In this document: positions 17,501 through 25,340 of the stretch, in pieces
How the letters are laid out: each line of letters opens with the position of its first letter
Position numbering within the stretch: the first letter of the stretch is position 1
Assembly (NCBI GenBank): GCA_900548265.1
Contig: URKG01000017.1
Coordinates: 1-41,803, forward strand
DNA: 41,803 nt
Origin: an uncultured Collinsella sp.
GTDB taxonomy: Bacteria; Actinomycetota; Coriobacteriia; Coriobacteriales; Coriobacteriaceae
Reading direction: 5' to 3'
The notes under the pieces: generated by a model
Told to the model about the DNA's origin: nothing
Database searches by the model: none
The model's input: the letters and a program-made list of their open reading frames with translations, nothing else
Translations under genes and position numbers: made by a program

Positions 17501-17774
17501 GAACGGCTCCGACAATGGCCAGCAAGGTGCCGACCAAGCCGATACCGCCGCCGATGCCCATCAGCAGGGCGCCGGAAAACGCAAGAATACCGGTAACGGC
17601 AAATGCCAATCTACTGGGCGCCGGGGCATTGAACTCCTGAACCTCGGGATCAAAGCCGTGGTTGCGGAAGATCTGAGCGATATCCTCGGCAGCCAAGCGC
17701 TCTTCTTCGCTGCATGCCGGCGTAATGCCGGTGTTCTGCAGCAGGTGGTTAATATAGTTCTGGGTGTTCGCCAT
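14583..17774 (-). CDS. M28-like membrane protein with giant acidic insert
   Basis: This protein of about 1063 residues is split. Residues 1-240 hold the start of an M28 peptidase fold (VVVVAHYDSP with His138 and Asp140) interrupted by two pairs of membrane helices (about 56-95 and 162-206). Residues about 245-915 are low-complexity, rich in Glu, Asp, Ala, Pro, Ser and Gln, and surely disordered. Residues 918-1063 hold the end of the fold. Active M28 enzymes need an Asp, a Glu pair, a further Asp and a His; here those places read GAVCNKSS, TGASDCDG, NLESVG and ARTEDD, so metal binding looks lost. The start was set by GGAG before ATG. It is followed by a small membrane protein. It is perhaps a scaffold or binding protein. 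Confidence 0.7.
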   Translation of the reverse strand: MANTQNYINHLLQNTGITPACSEEERLAAEDIAQIFRNHGFDPEVQEFNAPAPSRLAFAVTGILAFSGALLMGIGGGIGLVGTLLAIVGAVLYVLERTGHPVVSRLGKTGVSQNVIAYHKASGPLASPRNRPVVVVAHYDSPRAELLAREPYASYRALIAKLLPVATVAPAAVAILRILPLPGALKVLLWIVAILASLVALANAANIISNRHILPYTSGAVCNKSSVAAMLGVMDNVAPFQGENEFPDDVPFDTYFGEQKRRAEEMARAAAEYAAAQQQNDYGNTIEYEEPTYAEDEFGQPIAPDAQTEPEQGEAFDEQIEGFEGASADETLIGAIVPEDQNQDVQAEEFNDEVPAAEPAEESAEPEPKLYRNAAGNIRFGSDAIRALGMLPESCTLDYEEGEEPTFEPEPAPVVAAPAPVVAADDESAAVTAAVADPEAVSAFDPAAGLDILAPAAPAQDVADESDDDYVEQPRRVSYESDTDFSAEIPAATPHADIASAFSSIGASASNFFKGAFAKGKKFVDDFEEKRAAAREAAEQEAIAQQQAAEAARELAAQEFEQNEAMQSAPVEAAEATTSFESQQPASADVVEATTSFEAQQHVDSTMSFDAAQFDSTITFEKQGTAIAEPLPVSDEQGDAADDDEPVDAAEIQDAAEDEPVEANSDEEQYAAAEQDDSTEVEQEEVPAVSETPETDESRPYSTQIFTMPTPSGSGATVANVAPTQDETVDSLMAQISSQASPRPQMNVPDPASAPSPAPSSSPLASVPDPSLPSMKQANVASRTSLFDLPDPSAQVNDPFATAQGPEPTSAPVAPPVPVASGAQPIETISAPAPAAPKSRKRGLGGLFGRKKKNEQDSMSDWLGVEDDYDAKKSGRGIGSWDNFEDDNDGWKGGATSSDGASSEDMLSAVASMGDDELLGHDIWFVATGASDCDGAGMKAFLASHRDKLRGVFFINLESVGAGRLSVVTVEGEQQLLKGDRRIMNLVSKVCKSFHVDCGALEMPYAKTDAYAALEASRRALTIAGVDGTRLACARTEDDLPHNVNPTNIATVSEVVTEVIRRS

Positions 17775-17972
17775 GTGCGCTCCACATCCATAATCCGACA
17801 AATAGGCCCAATGCATGCACATTAGAACCGTATATAGTCGAAAGTATACCCCGAGCGAGCGCAAACGACCGAATTCGGGCCATCTTAACGCCCTGAGCGG
17901 ACAAGGATATAGCCTAATCTCCATATCGGACTAAAATCATGGCAGCAAACCACCTTCTCATGCGAGGACTCT

Positions 17973-18995
17973 ATGACGGCAAGCGACGCTACCGCAACAA
18001 TTAAAAAGGGGAATTCGGAGCCCGGTTTCGATAAAACGGCTCAGCGCATCCTCAATCTTTTCTTTGTGCTCAACAGCTCCCCCGAACCGCTGACGACCGA
18101 GCAGATTGTCTTGGATTCTGACCTGGGATATGGCTCGGGCAACATCGACTCGGATAAGCGCAAGTTTCGGCGCGATCGTGACAAACTGCTCGAGCGTGGC
18201 ATCTTAATCAAGGAGGTTCGCCCCGCCGGTGCGCAGGAGACCGAGGAAAGCTCGTGGACAATCGACCGCGAGCACACGTTTGCTGCAGGCGGCCTCATCA
18301 CCGCAGACGACGCCGACATCCTACTCAACGCCATCGACCAGACGCTAGCGGCCGGCTCTTCCACTTTTGCCGCGCCACTTGCCGATATTCGCTCCAAAAT
18401 TGCCTACCTCACCGGCATGTCGGCGGTGGACGAAGCACCGATCCGCCGCTCTCCCACCGTCGATGCGGTATGGAGCGCCTTTGCCGAGCGATGCGCGCTG
18501 CGATTTTTATATCAGAACGGACGCGGCGAGCAGAAAGAACGTACCGTCTGTGTCTACGGCATGTTCGAACGCGAGGGCGTGGCGTACTTCTGCGGCCTCG
18601 ACAATGTCACCGACGACATCAGGACATTCCGCTGCGACCGTATCGTTCGCGCTTGGCGTCCTTCGAAGGCCTACGCCATCCCTGCGGACTTCAATCTCAA
18701 CGACTATCTGTTCTTTGAATTCGATTTCGCCGACCGACCGCCCGTTGCAGCCACGTTCTCGTTCACTCCTCAGACGCAGATCGATATGATCAACGGCCTC
18801 ACGCGCGGGCGAGGTGAGCTCGCACACACCGATGCGGGATGGATCTGGACCGTTGACGTGCGCAACCTTGAAGCCGCCGCCTCATTTTGCATGGCCCACG
18901 CCATGGACGGCATGAGGCCCATGGCCCCCAAATCGCTCAAGCAGGCGTGGAACCACCTCATTGAAAGGACGGTGCACGAGCATGCCCGTGCGTAA
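17973..18995 (+). CDS. WYL domain transcription regulator (PafB-like)
   Basis: This 340-residue protein has an N-terminal winged helix (residues 18-90, with TTEQIVLDSDLGYGS and FRRDRDKLLERG), a linker and a WYL-type ligand-sensing domain near 160-240 (YGMFEREGVAYFCGLDNV, FRCDRIVRAW), then a WCX-type C-terminal domain. Such regulators sense nucleic acids or small ligands. Tandem WYL pairs, known as PafB and PafC, control DNA damage responses in Actinobacteria. The adjacent second WYL gene overlaps it by 14 bases, matching the PafBC layout, although no proteasome genes are near. The canonical W-Y-L is only partly kept. Confidence 0.8.
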   Translation: MTASDATATIKKGNSEPGFDKTAQRILNLFFVLNSSPEPLTTEQIVLDSDLGYGSGNIDSDKRKFRRDRDKLLERGILIKEVRPAGAQETEESSWTIDREHTFAAGGLITADDADILLNAIDQTLAAGSSTFAAPLADIRSKIAYLTGMSAVDEAPIRRSPTVDAVWSAFAERCALRFLYQNGRGEQKERTVCVYGMFEREGVAYFCGLDNVTDDIRTFRCDRIVRAWRPSKAYAIPADFNLNDYLFFEFDFADRPPVAATFSFTPQTQIDMINGLTRGRGELAHTDAGWIWTVDVRNLEAAASFCMAHAMDGMRPMAPKSLKQAWNHLIERTVHEHARA

Positions 18996-19899
18996 ACTCA
19001 CCAGCGAGCAGAGACTCTCGCGCGCCATCGACATCATGGAGGCCCTCTACGCCGCCGGCGAGAGCGGCATGACACGAACCGAGATTTGCGGCCGCTTTGA
19101 CATCACGGGAGTATCGCTCGACGAGATTCTCGAGATCGTCTCGACGCTCGCGGACCGAGAATCGGGTGCGCGCATCATCTGCGAATGCCACGGCGAGCGT
19201 GTGGTCCTCACCGGTGACGCCGGACGTGTGCTACCGCTGCGCCTGAGTGCCGCCGAAGGCGCTGTGCTCAACCATGAACTTGAATCGTTGGGGATCGAGC
19301 CGCAGACGGCAGCTCGGATTCGACATGCCCTTCTACCCGAAGAGCTCGGCTATAACCAGCGCGTCTTTGACACCGTCAACCACGGGTCGCACTGGCAGCA
19401 GCTGAGCTGCGCCATTCAGGACGGCGTTCGCTGCCGCATCTCGTATCGCTCGATGGACGATGCACGGCCACGCGAGCGTCTGGTCGACCCCTTGCGCATT
19501 ACGGCAAACGGCGACCAAACATACCTGATTGCCTGGGACATCGCAGTCGATGAGCAGCGCACCTATCGCATGGATAAAATCGAGGGACTCGCCTTGACGG
19601 AAGACTCCGTCGTGCCTCACGCACCGGACGTCGCATCCCTCCACGATTCCCTTGCCCGAACACAGCGTAGCGCAAAGCTCTTGATGCCATTCGATATGGC
19701 GGTGCATCTGGACTGGGCCGGCATCACCCTAATCGAGCACAGCGGGGCAGACACGGCAACGGTAACCGTGCATTACGGCTCCGAGCGTTGGCTACTGAGC
19801 CAGGTAATCGCAGCGGGCGGAGCCATCCGCATCTTGGATGACCCCGCCCTGTCAAAGCGTCTGTGCGATATGGCAAAAACCCTCGTCTGTCCGCTTTAG
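18982..19899 (+). CDS. WYL domain transcription regulator (PafC-like)
   Basis: This protein of about 306 residues is the second of a tandem pair. The helix-turn-helix (residues 8-60, TRTEICGRFDITGVSLDEIL) is followed by a WYL domain near 135-200, with YRSMDDARPRERLVDPLRI and TYLIAWDIAVDEQRTYRMDKI, and a WCX-like end. The ATG lies inside the end of the first gene, so the products are made together and probably form a heterodimer as PafBC does. Its stop overlaps the stop of the opposing DinG-type gene by a few bases, leaving no room for a terminator. Confidence 0.8.
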   Translation: MPVRKLTSEQRLSRAIDIMEALYAAGESGMTRTEICGRFDITGVSLDEILEIVSTLADRESGARIICECHGERVVLTGDAGRVLPLRLSAAEGAVLNHELESLGIEPQTAARIRHALLPEELGYNQRVFDTVNHGSHWQQLSCAIQDGVRCRISYRSMDDARPRERLVDPLRITANGDQTYLIAWDIAVDEQRTYRMDKIEGLALTEDSVVPHAPDVASLHDSLARTQRSAKLLMPFDMAVHLDWAGITLIEHSGADTATVTVHYGSERWLLSQVIAAGGAIRILDDPALSKRLCDMAKTLVCPL

Positions 19900-22790
19900 C
19901 GCCGCCGCTCGTGGCGTGCACGCCACAGTTGCAGATAGTGCCCGATCTGTGCCGATTCGATGCGCTGGTAGGAGCTCGTGGGCAGCGACGTTAAGAACTT
20001 CTTTCCGTAGCCCTTCGTCACCAGGCGCGGGTCGGCCAGAATCAGCACGCCGCAATCGGTCGACGAGCGGATAAGGCGGCCGGCCGCCTGCTTGACCTCG
20101 AGCACCGCCTCGGGCAGCGAATAGCGCGCCCAAGCGCGGTCTTCGCGCAGGTTGCGCTCGCACGAGAGCGGGTCCGTGGGACTCGAGAACGGCAGCTTGG
20201 GAATGATGACGCAGCGCAGCGTCTCGCCGCTGGCGTCGAATCCCTCCCAGAAGGCCTTAAGGGCAAAAAGCGACGAGGTCGGCTCGTTGATAAACCGGTC
20301 GCGCAGGCGACGAGGAGATGAGTTGCGCTGCTGGCAGTTGAGCTCCAGACCCGCACGGGCCATCTTAGGCTCAACGCGGGCGTACAGGTCTTCCATGTCG
20401 CGCCGATTGGTGAACAGTGTGAGCACCGATCCGCCCATGGCAAGATGGGCGTCGACCAGCACGCGCTCGAGCGCCGTAAGATAGCTCTCACGATCGCGCG
20501 GATCGGGAATATCGCCCGCAACGACTACAGCCATGTTCAAATCGAAGTCGTAGCTCGAGTCCAAGTGCAGCGACGAGGATGTTGAAGCACCGATGCGATC
20601 GAGACCGACCGCGTGGTTAAAGTGTTCAAAGCTTTTGGACACCGTCATGGTCGCCGAGGCAAAGATAGCCGTGTGAACCTCGGGCAGCCACTCGGTTGCC
20701 AAGGCCTCGCCAATGTCGATGCGCTCTGCGGTCATTGACTCTCCGCCGGCACGCAGCCTACGATTGACCTGCAGCGAATACACGTAGTGTTCATCGGTGC
20801 CGTCAATGATGAGTTTGAGGTTCTCGGCCAGCTCGTGCAGGCGGCGCGAAATATCACCCAGGTCGACAACAACCTCGGGCTTGTCGGCGGCGACGGCTTG
20901 CACCAGCGCGTCGACGCTCTTGTCAGCTTGTTCCAATGCGTCGATGGCAGTGTAGGCCGACTGTAAGAAATCATGCCAGTCGTCAGATTCGCGCAGCTCG
21001 GGGCCAATCCATAGATTGGCATTGTCATAACCCCCACGGGCACGGCGGCCGAGCTCGCGAACGCCATCGAACACGTCGGCGATTGCCATGCTCGCGCGCG
21101 CAGCCGTCGACGTCGCCTTGGCAGTAAGGCCCAAATAGAGCGTAGAGCCCTCGGAGGTTGCCAAATCACGGGAGACCTGGCTTAGCGCACCGGTGCTCGA
21201 GCCACCCAGGCGCTCAAACAGAACGCGTGATTCGTCCGCCGACACCACGCGCGCCCACTGACGGCGCGCCTCGCGCTCGATGGAATGGGCCTCGTCGATT
21301 ACCCAATGACGAATCGGAGGTAAAATCCTGCCCTCGGCCGCGACATTGCGGAACAGCAGGGAATGGTTGGTGACCACCACGTCGGCATGCGCTGCACGAC
21401 GGCGAGCGCCGTGGACCAAACATTTATCAGGGAAAAACGGGCAGAGGCGACGAGCACACTCGCGCGAGGCCGTCGTAAAGTCGGGGCGGTTGACGCTGCG
21501 CCACCGAATGCCGAGCGAGTCGAGGTCGCCATCGGCTGATTGGCAGACGTACGCCATAATGACCGCGACCGCCGTGAGCGTGTCCGCCGGATCGCGCTTG
21601 GTGGTAATCTCGACCTGGCCGCGGCTCATGCGCTCAAGCTTGCGCAGGCACGGATAGTGGTCATAGCCCTTGAGAGCGCAAAATGACAGGCCACCGTCCA
21701 GTTGCTCGGCAAGTTTTGGCAGCTCATGGTACATGAGCTGGTCGGCAAGATTGTTCGATTTGGTCGCAATACCAACCGTGATGTTGTTACGGCGTGCTGC
21801 CTCGGCAAAAGGCACCAGATAGGCCATCGATTTGCCGACGCCCGTGCCCGCCTCAATTACACGATGAGTGCCCGTGACCAGCGCATCGCGGACCTCGAGC
21901 GCCATCGCGATCTGCTCATCACGCGGCTCGTAGGTGGGATACATGCGATTGACCAGGCCACCTGGCGCATAGTCTGCCTCAATCTCCTCACGACTCGGCA
22001 TCTTGAGTACCGGCAGTTCGTCGGCGTCCACCCGATCGTCGGCGCGATCGGCCTTGAGAACGTCAGCACGAGCGGCGCTGAGAGAGAAGATAGAACCAGG
22101 GTTCTGCCCCGCCAAGAATGAGAAGATTGGACGATAGGACCAAGGCACGTCCGGATGCATGTCGGCTAGGCGCGCCATGAGGCCCTGGGGCAAGTCGGTG
22201 AGTGCCACGAGCAACACGCGCCATACGCCACACAGGGCGTCGACGTCGGCATTGGCACGGTGTGATACCGAGTCACAGCCAAACAGATCGGCCATAAAAG
22301 ACAGCTTGTGCGAGGCCAGGCGCGGAAGCGCGATGCGCGACAGCGCCAGCGAATCGATCCAAATATCGCTCACGTTGACGCCGCCTTTGACCGACTCGAT
22401 AAACGAGCGGTCGAACGTGGCGTTATGTGCGATTACCGGGCAACCACCGACAAAATCGGCGAGAGCGGCGACGGCCTCAACGGCCGACGGGGCATCTGCC
22501 ACATCGGCATTTGTAATGCTCGTGAGCTCGGTAATCTCGGCGGGAATCAGCTGCTTGGGATGCACGAAGGTATCGAAGCGGTCGACGATCTCGCGGCCCG
22601 AAAGACGGGCCGCCGAGATCTCAATCAGCTCGTTGTCCTGCACCGAAAGACCTGTGGTCTCGGTATCGAGGACAATCACATCTTCCTCGATAAGGCCAAA
22701 GGACTGCGTTTTGGCGCGTTCGGCTAGCGTGGCATAGGAGTCGATGACAAACTGCGGCGTTCCTGACGAAACCGCGCCCTCGATTAGCAT
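19896..22790 (-). CDS. Exonuclease-DinG family helicase fusion
   Basis: This protein of 964 residues joins a DnaQ-like 3'-5' exonuclease (residues about 35-195: DTETTG at 42-47, HNATFDRSF at 122-130, HRANADVDAL near 177) to a superfamily 2 XPD/DinG helicase. Walker A is AGTGVGKS near 314-321 and the DEAH box is WVIDEAHS. Cysteines for a 4Fe-4S cluster lie before it (CARRLCPFFPDKC and an earlier CLR), and motif VI is QAAGRLIRSS. It should unwind and trim DNA in repair or R-loop removal. The ATG overlaps the ddl stop by 7 bases, so it is translated after ddl. Neighbouring PafBC-like regulators fit a DNA damage theme. Confidence 0.92.
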   Translation of the reverse strand: MLIEGAVSSGTPQFVIDSYATLAERAKTQSFGLIEEDVIVLDTETTGLSVQDNELIEISAARLSGREIVDRFDTFVHPKQLIPAEITELTSITNADVADAPSAVEAVAALADFVGGCPVIAHNATFDRSFIESVKGGVNVSDIWIDSLALSRIALPRLASHKLSFMADLFGCDSVSHRANADVDALCGVWRVLLVALTDLPQGLMARLADMHPDVPWSYRPIFSFLAGQNPGSIFSLSAARADVLKADRADDRVDADELPVLKMPSREEIEADYAPGGLVNRMYPTYEPRDEQIAMALEVRDALVTGTHRVIEAGTGVGKSMAYLVPFAEAARRNNITVGIATKSNNLADQLMYHELPKLAEQLDGGLSFCALKGYDHYPCLRKLERMSRGQVEITTKRDPADTLTAVAVIMAYVCQSADGDLDSLGIRWRSVNRPDFTTASRECARRLCPFFPDKCLVHGARRRAAHADVVVTNHSLLFRNVAAEGRILPPIRHWVIDEAHSIEREARRQWARVVSADESRVLFERLGGSSTGALSQVSRDLATSEGSTLYLGLTAKATSTAARASMAIADVFDGVRELGRRARGGYDNANLWIGPELRESDDWHDFLQSAYTAIDALEQADKSVDALVQAVAADKPEVVVDLGDISRRLHELAENLKLIIDGTDEHYVYSLQVNRRLRAGGESMTAERIDIGEALATEWLPEVHTAIFASATMTVSKSFEHFNHAVGLDRIGASTSSSLHLDSSYDFDLNMAVVVAGDIPDPRDRESYLTALERVLVDAHLAMGGSVLTLFTNRRDMEDLYARVEPKMARAGLELNCQQRNSSPRRLRDRFINEPTSSLFALKAFWEGFDASGETLRCVIIPKLPFSSPTDPLSCERNLREDRAWARYSLPEAVLEVKQAAGRLIRSSTDCGVLILADPRLVTKGYGKKFLTSLPTSSYQRIESAQIGHYLQLWRARHERRR

Positions 22791-23749
22791 GCAATGCCCG
22801 CTCGACGAAGGCCCATACGGATTAGGCTGTCACAGACCTGCGGGAACGTCATGTCGTCGGTGTGGCGGATCTCATCCGGATACAGCGACGTATCGGTCAT
22901 GCCGGGAATGGTATTGGTCTCGAGGATGACGGGGCCGTCCTCACTCACGATAAAGTCGCTGCGCGAGATACCCAGGCAACCGAGAGCCTTGTGAGCGGCA
23001 CAGGCAAGCTCCTGAGCACGAGCGTAATTCTCGGGCGAAATCTGCGCCGGAATGCGATGGATGTCTGTAGGGTCGACATACTTCACGTCCAGATCGTAGA
23101 ACTCGCAGTCCTTGGGCTTACGAATCTCGACAATCGGCAGAGCGCGCACGTCATCTTCGCCGTATACGCCGACGGTGATCTCGGTACCCTCGATACACTT
23201 CTCGACCAGCACTTTGTCGCCGTACTCAAACGCCTTGGCGATTGCCGCGGGCAGCTCGGAGGGCTCATGGACCAGGGAAATGCCATAGCTGGAACCGTTG
23301 ACGGCCGGCTTCACAAAGCAGCGCTCGCCACAAACCTCGACGATATGATCGATATCGACTTCATCGCCCACCTCGAGCGCAAGGCCGGGGGCAATGGGAA
23401 TGCCCGCCTTGGCGTACAGGAGCTTAGAGACCTCCTTGTCGGCACCGCAAGCGCTGGCAAGCACGCCCGAAGCCGTGTAGGGGATACCCAGGGTCTCCAT
23501 GGCGCCTTGCATGGCGCCATCCTCGCCGCCGGCACCGTGCATGGCGATAAACGCCACGTCAAAGCCGCCGGTCGCCATGGTTACCATAAAATCATCGGCA
23601 GCCGTGTCGAGCAGCTCCACCGAAGTGTAGCCGGCCTCCTTCAAGGCAACCACGACGTTCTTTCCCGAATTGAGCGAGATCTCGCGCTCAGCGGAATGAC
23701 CGCCCGCCAAGACCGCTACGTGCATGTTCTCTAGGCTTTTACCCGGCAT
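22784..23749 (-). CDS. ddl: D-alanine--D-alanine ligase
   Basis: This 321-residue ATP-grasp enzyme makes the D-Ala-D-Ala dipeptide for peptidoglycan in the cytoplasm. Recognisable parts are GGHSAEREISLNSG near residues 16-29, MHGAGGEDG, FVKPAVNGSSYGI, EKCIEGTEITVG, the omega-loop EFYDLDVKY with the Tyr typical of D-Ala rather than D-Lac ligases, and LETNTIPGMTD. AGGAGG lies at good spacing before the first ATG. The stop overlaps the next gene, an unusual pairing of a wall gene with a DNA helicase. Confidence 0.93.
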   Translation of the reverse strand: MPGKSLENMHVAVLAGGHSAEREISLNSGKNVVVALKEAGYTSVELLDTAADDFMVTMATGGFDVAFIAMHGAGGEDGAMQGAMETLGIPYTASGVLASACGADKEVSKLLYAKAGIPIAPGLALEVGDEVDIDHIVEVCGERCFVKPAVNGSSYGISLVHEPSELPAAIAKAFEYGDKVLVEKCIEGTEITVGVYGEDDVRALPIVEIRKPKDCEFYDLDVKYVDPTDIHRIPAQISPENYARAQELACAAHKALGCLGISRSDFIVSEDGPVILETNTIPGMTDTSLYPDEIRHTDDMTFPQVCDSLIRMGLRRAGIAC

Positions 23750-23789
23750 GGGCAGACTCCTCCTCTATAATTTCTGCAGCTGATACCAT

Positions 23790-23819
23790 ATTGTAGCGAT
23801 ACCCTCTACGTTTCCCCAA
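23790..23819 (-). promoter_or_regulatory. Putative promoter of ddl
   Basis: On the minus strand TTGGGG and TACAAT are 18 bases apart, and the -10 box ends about 40 bases before the ddl start. The same 85-base gap must also hold the rlmN promoter; a TATAAT stands there on the plus strand without a clear -35. Confidence 0.4.
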
Positions 23820-23834
23820 AATCGAAAGGCTTCC

Positions 23835-24887
23835 ATGAATCCCAGGACTAAATCTCAGGACATTCGCGACTTGAGCCAAAACGATATTCGCGAGCTCGTG
23901 GCCGAGCTTGGCCAGCCCGCCTTCCGCGCGAAGCAGCTCATCGAATGGGTCTTTGAGAAGAACGTTTGTTCGTTCGACGACATGACCAACCTTCCCAAGG
24001 CTTTCCGCGAGCAGCTTAAAGAGGCTTTTGCCTTTGATACGCCGACTGAACTCACCAAGCAGGTTTCCAAAGATGGCTCGCGCAAGTATCTGCTCGAGTA
24101 CCACGACGGCATTTCCGTCGAAACTGTCGGTATGCCCCGTCGCAACAAGCTTTCCGTCTGCGTTTCCACCCAGGCAGGCTGCGGCATGGGCTGTGCCTTT
24201 TGCGCTACCGGTCTCAACGGCCTCAAGCGCTCTCTGACCGCTCAAGAGATCGTCGACCAGGTACTTCATGTATCCAACGACTTTGGCGAGCGCGCCACGA
24301 GCGTTGTCTTCATGGGCCAGGGCGAGCCGTTTGCCAACTACGACGAGGTTCTCAAGGCGCTGCGAATCCTCAACGACCCCGATGGCATCGGTATCGGCGC
24401 TCGTCACCTCACCGTCTCTACCAGCGGCGTTATTCCCGGTATTCGCAAATTTGCCGACATCCCCGAGCAGTTCACGCTTGCCGTTTCCCTGCATTCCGCC
24501 ATCCAGTCGACGCGCAATAAGCTCATGCCCGGTGTTAAGAAGTACACGCTGCTTCGCCTTCACGAAGCGCTTCAGCTCTACACCGAGAAGACCGGCCGCC
24601 GCCCGACCTATGAGTATGCCATGATCGAAGGCGTCAACGATACGAATCCCGAAATGCAGGCGCTCTGCGAGTTCTGTGAGGGAACGCTGTGCCACGTCAA
24701 CCTCATTCAGCTTAACGACATCGAGGGTAGCCCGCTCAAGCCGTCGCCGATTCATAAGGTTGAGGATCTTCAGCGTCGTCTTGAGTCCCGTGGCATCGAG
24801 ACCACGATTCGTAACTCCCGTGGTAACGATATTGACGCCGCTTGCGGACAGCTGAAGCAGCGCTTCAAAGTTCAGAAGAACGCATAG
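23835..24887 (+). CDS. rlmN: 23S rRNA A2503 methyltransferase (dual specificity)
   Basis: This 350-residue radical SAM enzyme methylates C2 of adenine 2503 in 23S rRNA and, in the family, A37 of some tRNAs. The CxxxCxxC cluster motif is at Cys116, Cys120 and Cys123 (CGMGCAFC), and the catalytic methyl-carrying Cys lies near 337 (IDAACGQL). GEPFANYDEVLKAL and the GVNDT segment are also family hallmarks. AAAGG precedes the ATG. It diverges from ddl and is followed by a terminator. Confidence 0.95.
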   Translation: MNPRTKSQDIRDLSQNDIRELVAELGQPAFRAKQLIEWVFEKNVCSFDDMTNLPKAFREQLKEAFAFDTPTELTKQVSKDGSRKYLLEYHDGISVETVGMPRRNKLSVCVSTQAGCGMGCAFCATGLNGLKRSLTAQEIVDQVLHVSNDFGERATSVVFMGQGEPFANYDEVLKALRILNDPDGIGIGARHLTVSTSGVIPGIRKFADIPEQFTLAVSLHSAIQSTRNKLMPGVKKYTLLRLHEALQLYTEKTGRRPTYEYAMIEGVNDTNPEMQALCEFCEGTLCHVNLIQLNDIEGSPLKPSPIHKVEDLQRRLESRGIETTIRNSRGNDIDAACGQLKQRFKVQKNA

Positions 24888-24905
24888 GGGAGTCGCATCC
24901 CAAAA

Positions 24906-24921
24906 CGTTTCATGTGAAACA
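24906..24921. promoter_or_regulatory. parS-like site (14 of 16)
   Basis: CGTTTCATGTGAAACA differs from the parS consensus at two places, one of them inside the core. It lies between rlmN and its terminator. ParB may bind it weakly. Confidence 0.5.
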
Positions 24922-24925
24922 TCGA

Positions 24926-24967
24926 ACGACCCCGGTTACAGAATATGCAACCGGGGTCGTTTCATTT
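24926..24967 (+). terminator. Terminator of rlmN
   Basis: A 12-bp stem (ACGACCCCGGTT and its complement) with an 11-base loop is followed by TTCATTT. Confidence 0.75.
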
Positions 24968-25013
24968 ATTGACCTTAATTTTGAATCAGCTGCTTCTGTC
25001 CCATTTTTTACGG

Positions 25014-25058
25014 CCAAAATAAGGGGTCCTTGTCTCATGAATCAGACAAGGACCCCTC
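25014..25058 (-). terminator. Terminator of the parAB unit
   Basis: A 14-bp stem (AGGGGTCCTTGTCT and its complement) with an 8-base loop is followed on the minus strand by TATTTT. It ends transcription from the parA-parB-small gene unit. Confidence 0.75.
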
Positions 25059-25076
25059 AAAATATGCTGAGTAATT

Positions 25077-25089
25077 GTTAGGTACCTAA
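25077..25089. repeat. GTTAGGTACCTAA repeat, left copy
   Basis: This 13-base sequence contains the perfect palindrome TTAGGTACCTAA and overlaps the stop of the small membrane protein gene. An identical copy lies at 28581-28593. Confidence 0.5.
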
Positions 25090-25340
25090 TAACCTACATT
25101 TTCCCATTGGTTGCTGACCCAACCTTGATTAATCTTGGGATTCTTCGTTACCTGAGCAGTACGCATGGCAACATCTTCCGTCATAACATCCATTTTCTTT
25201 TTGGAAGTATCGACGATATCTTGCGTGCCACGAAGCAAACGACCTCGAAGTTCATCGTCTGTCGCGATCTTATAGCCAGCAAAGGCACCAGCCGCGACAG
25301 TCATCACCAATGAAATCGCTGTTAAAATCTTATTCCTCAT
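25086..25340 (-). CDS. Small membrane protein after parB
   Basis: This 84-residue protein has one N-terminal membrane helix (MRNKILTAISLVMTVAAGAF) followed by a charged amphipathic region with a KIATDDELRGRLLRGTQDIV stretch, similar in layout to YtxH-type small proteins. The ATG follows AAGGAGG and lies inside the last codons of parB with an 11-base overlap, so it is coupled to parB. A role in chromosome segregation is possible from the location only. Confidence 0.65.
   Translation of the reverse strand: MRNKILTAISLVMTVAAGAFAGYKIATDDELRGRLLRGTQDIVDTSKKKMDVMTEDVAMRTAQVTKNPKINQGWVSNQWENVGY

Noticed and set aside
14538..17825. Very long plus-strand open frame opposite the M28-like gene
   Set aside because: It is a product of biased codon use in the acidic insert; the minus-strand gene has the start signal and the protein fold.
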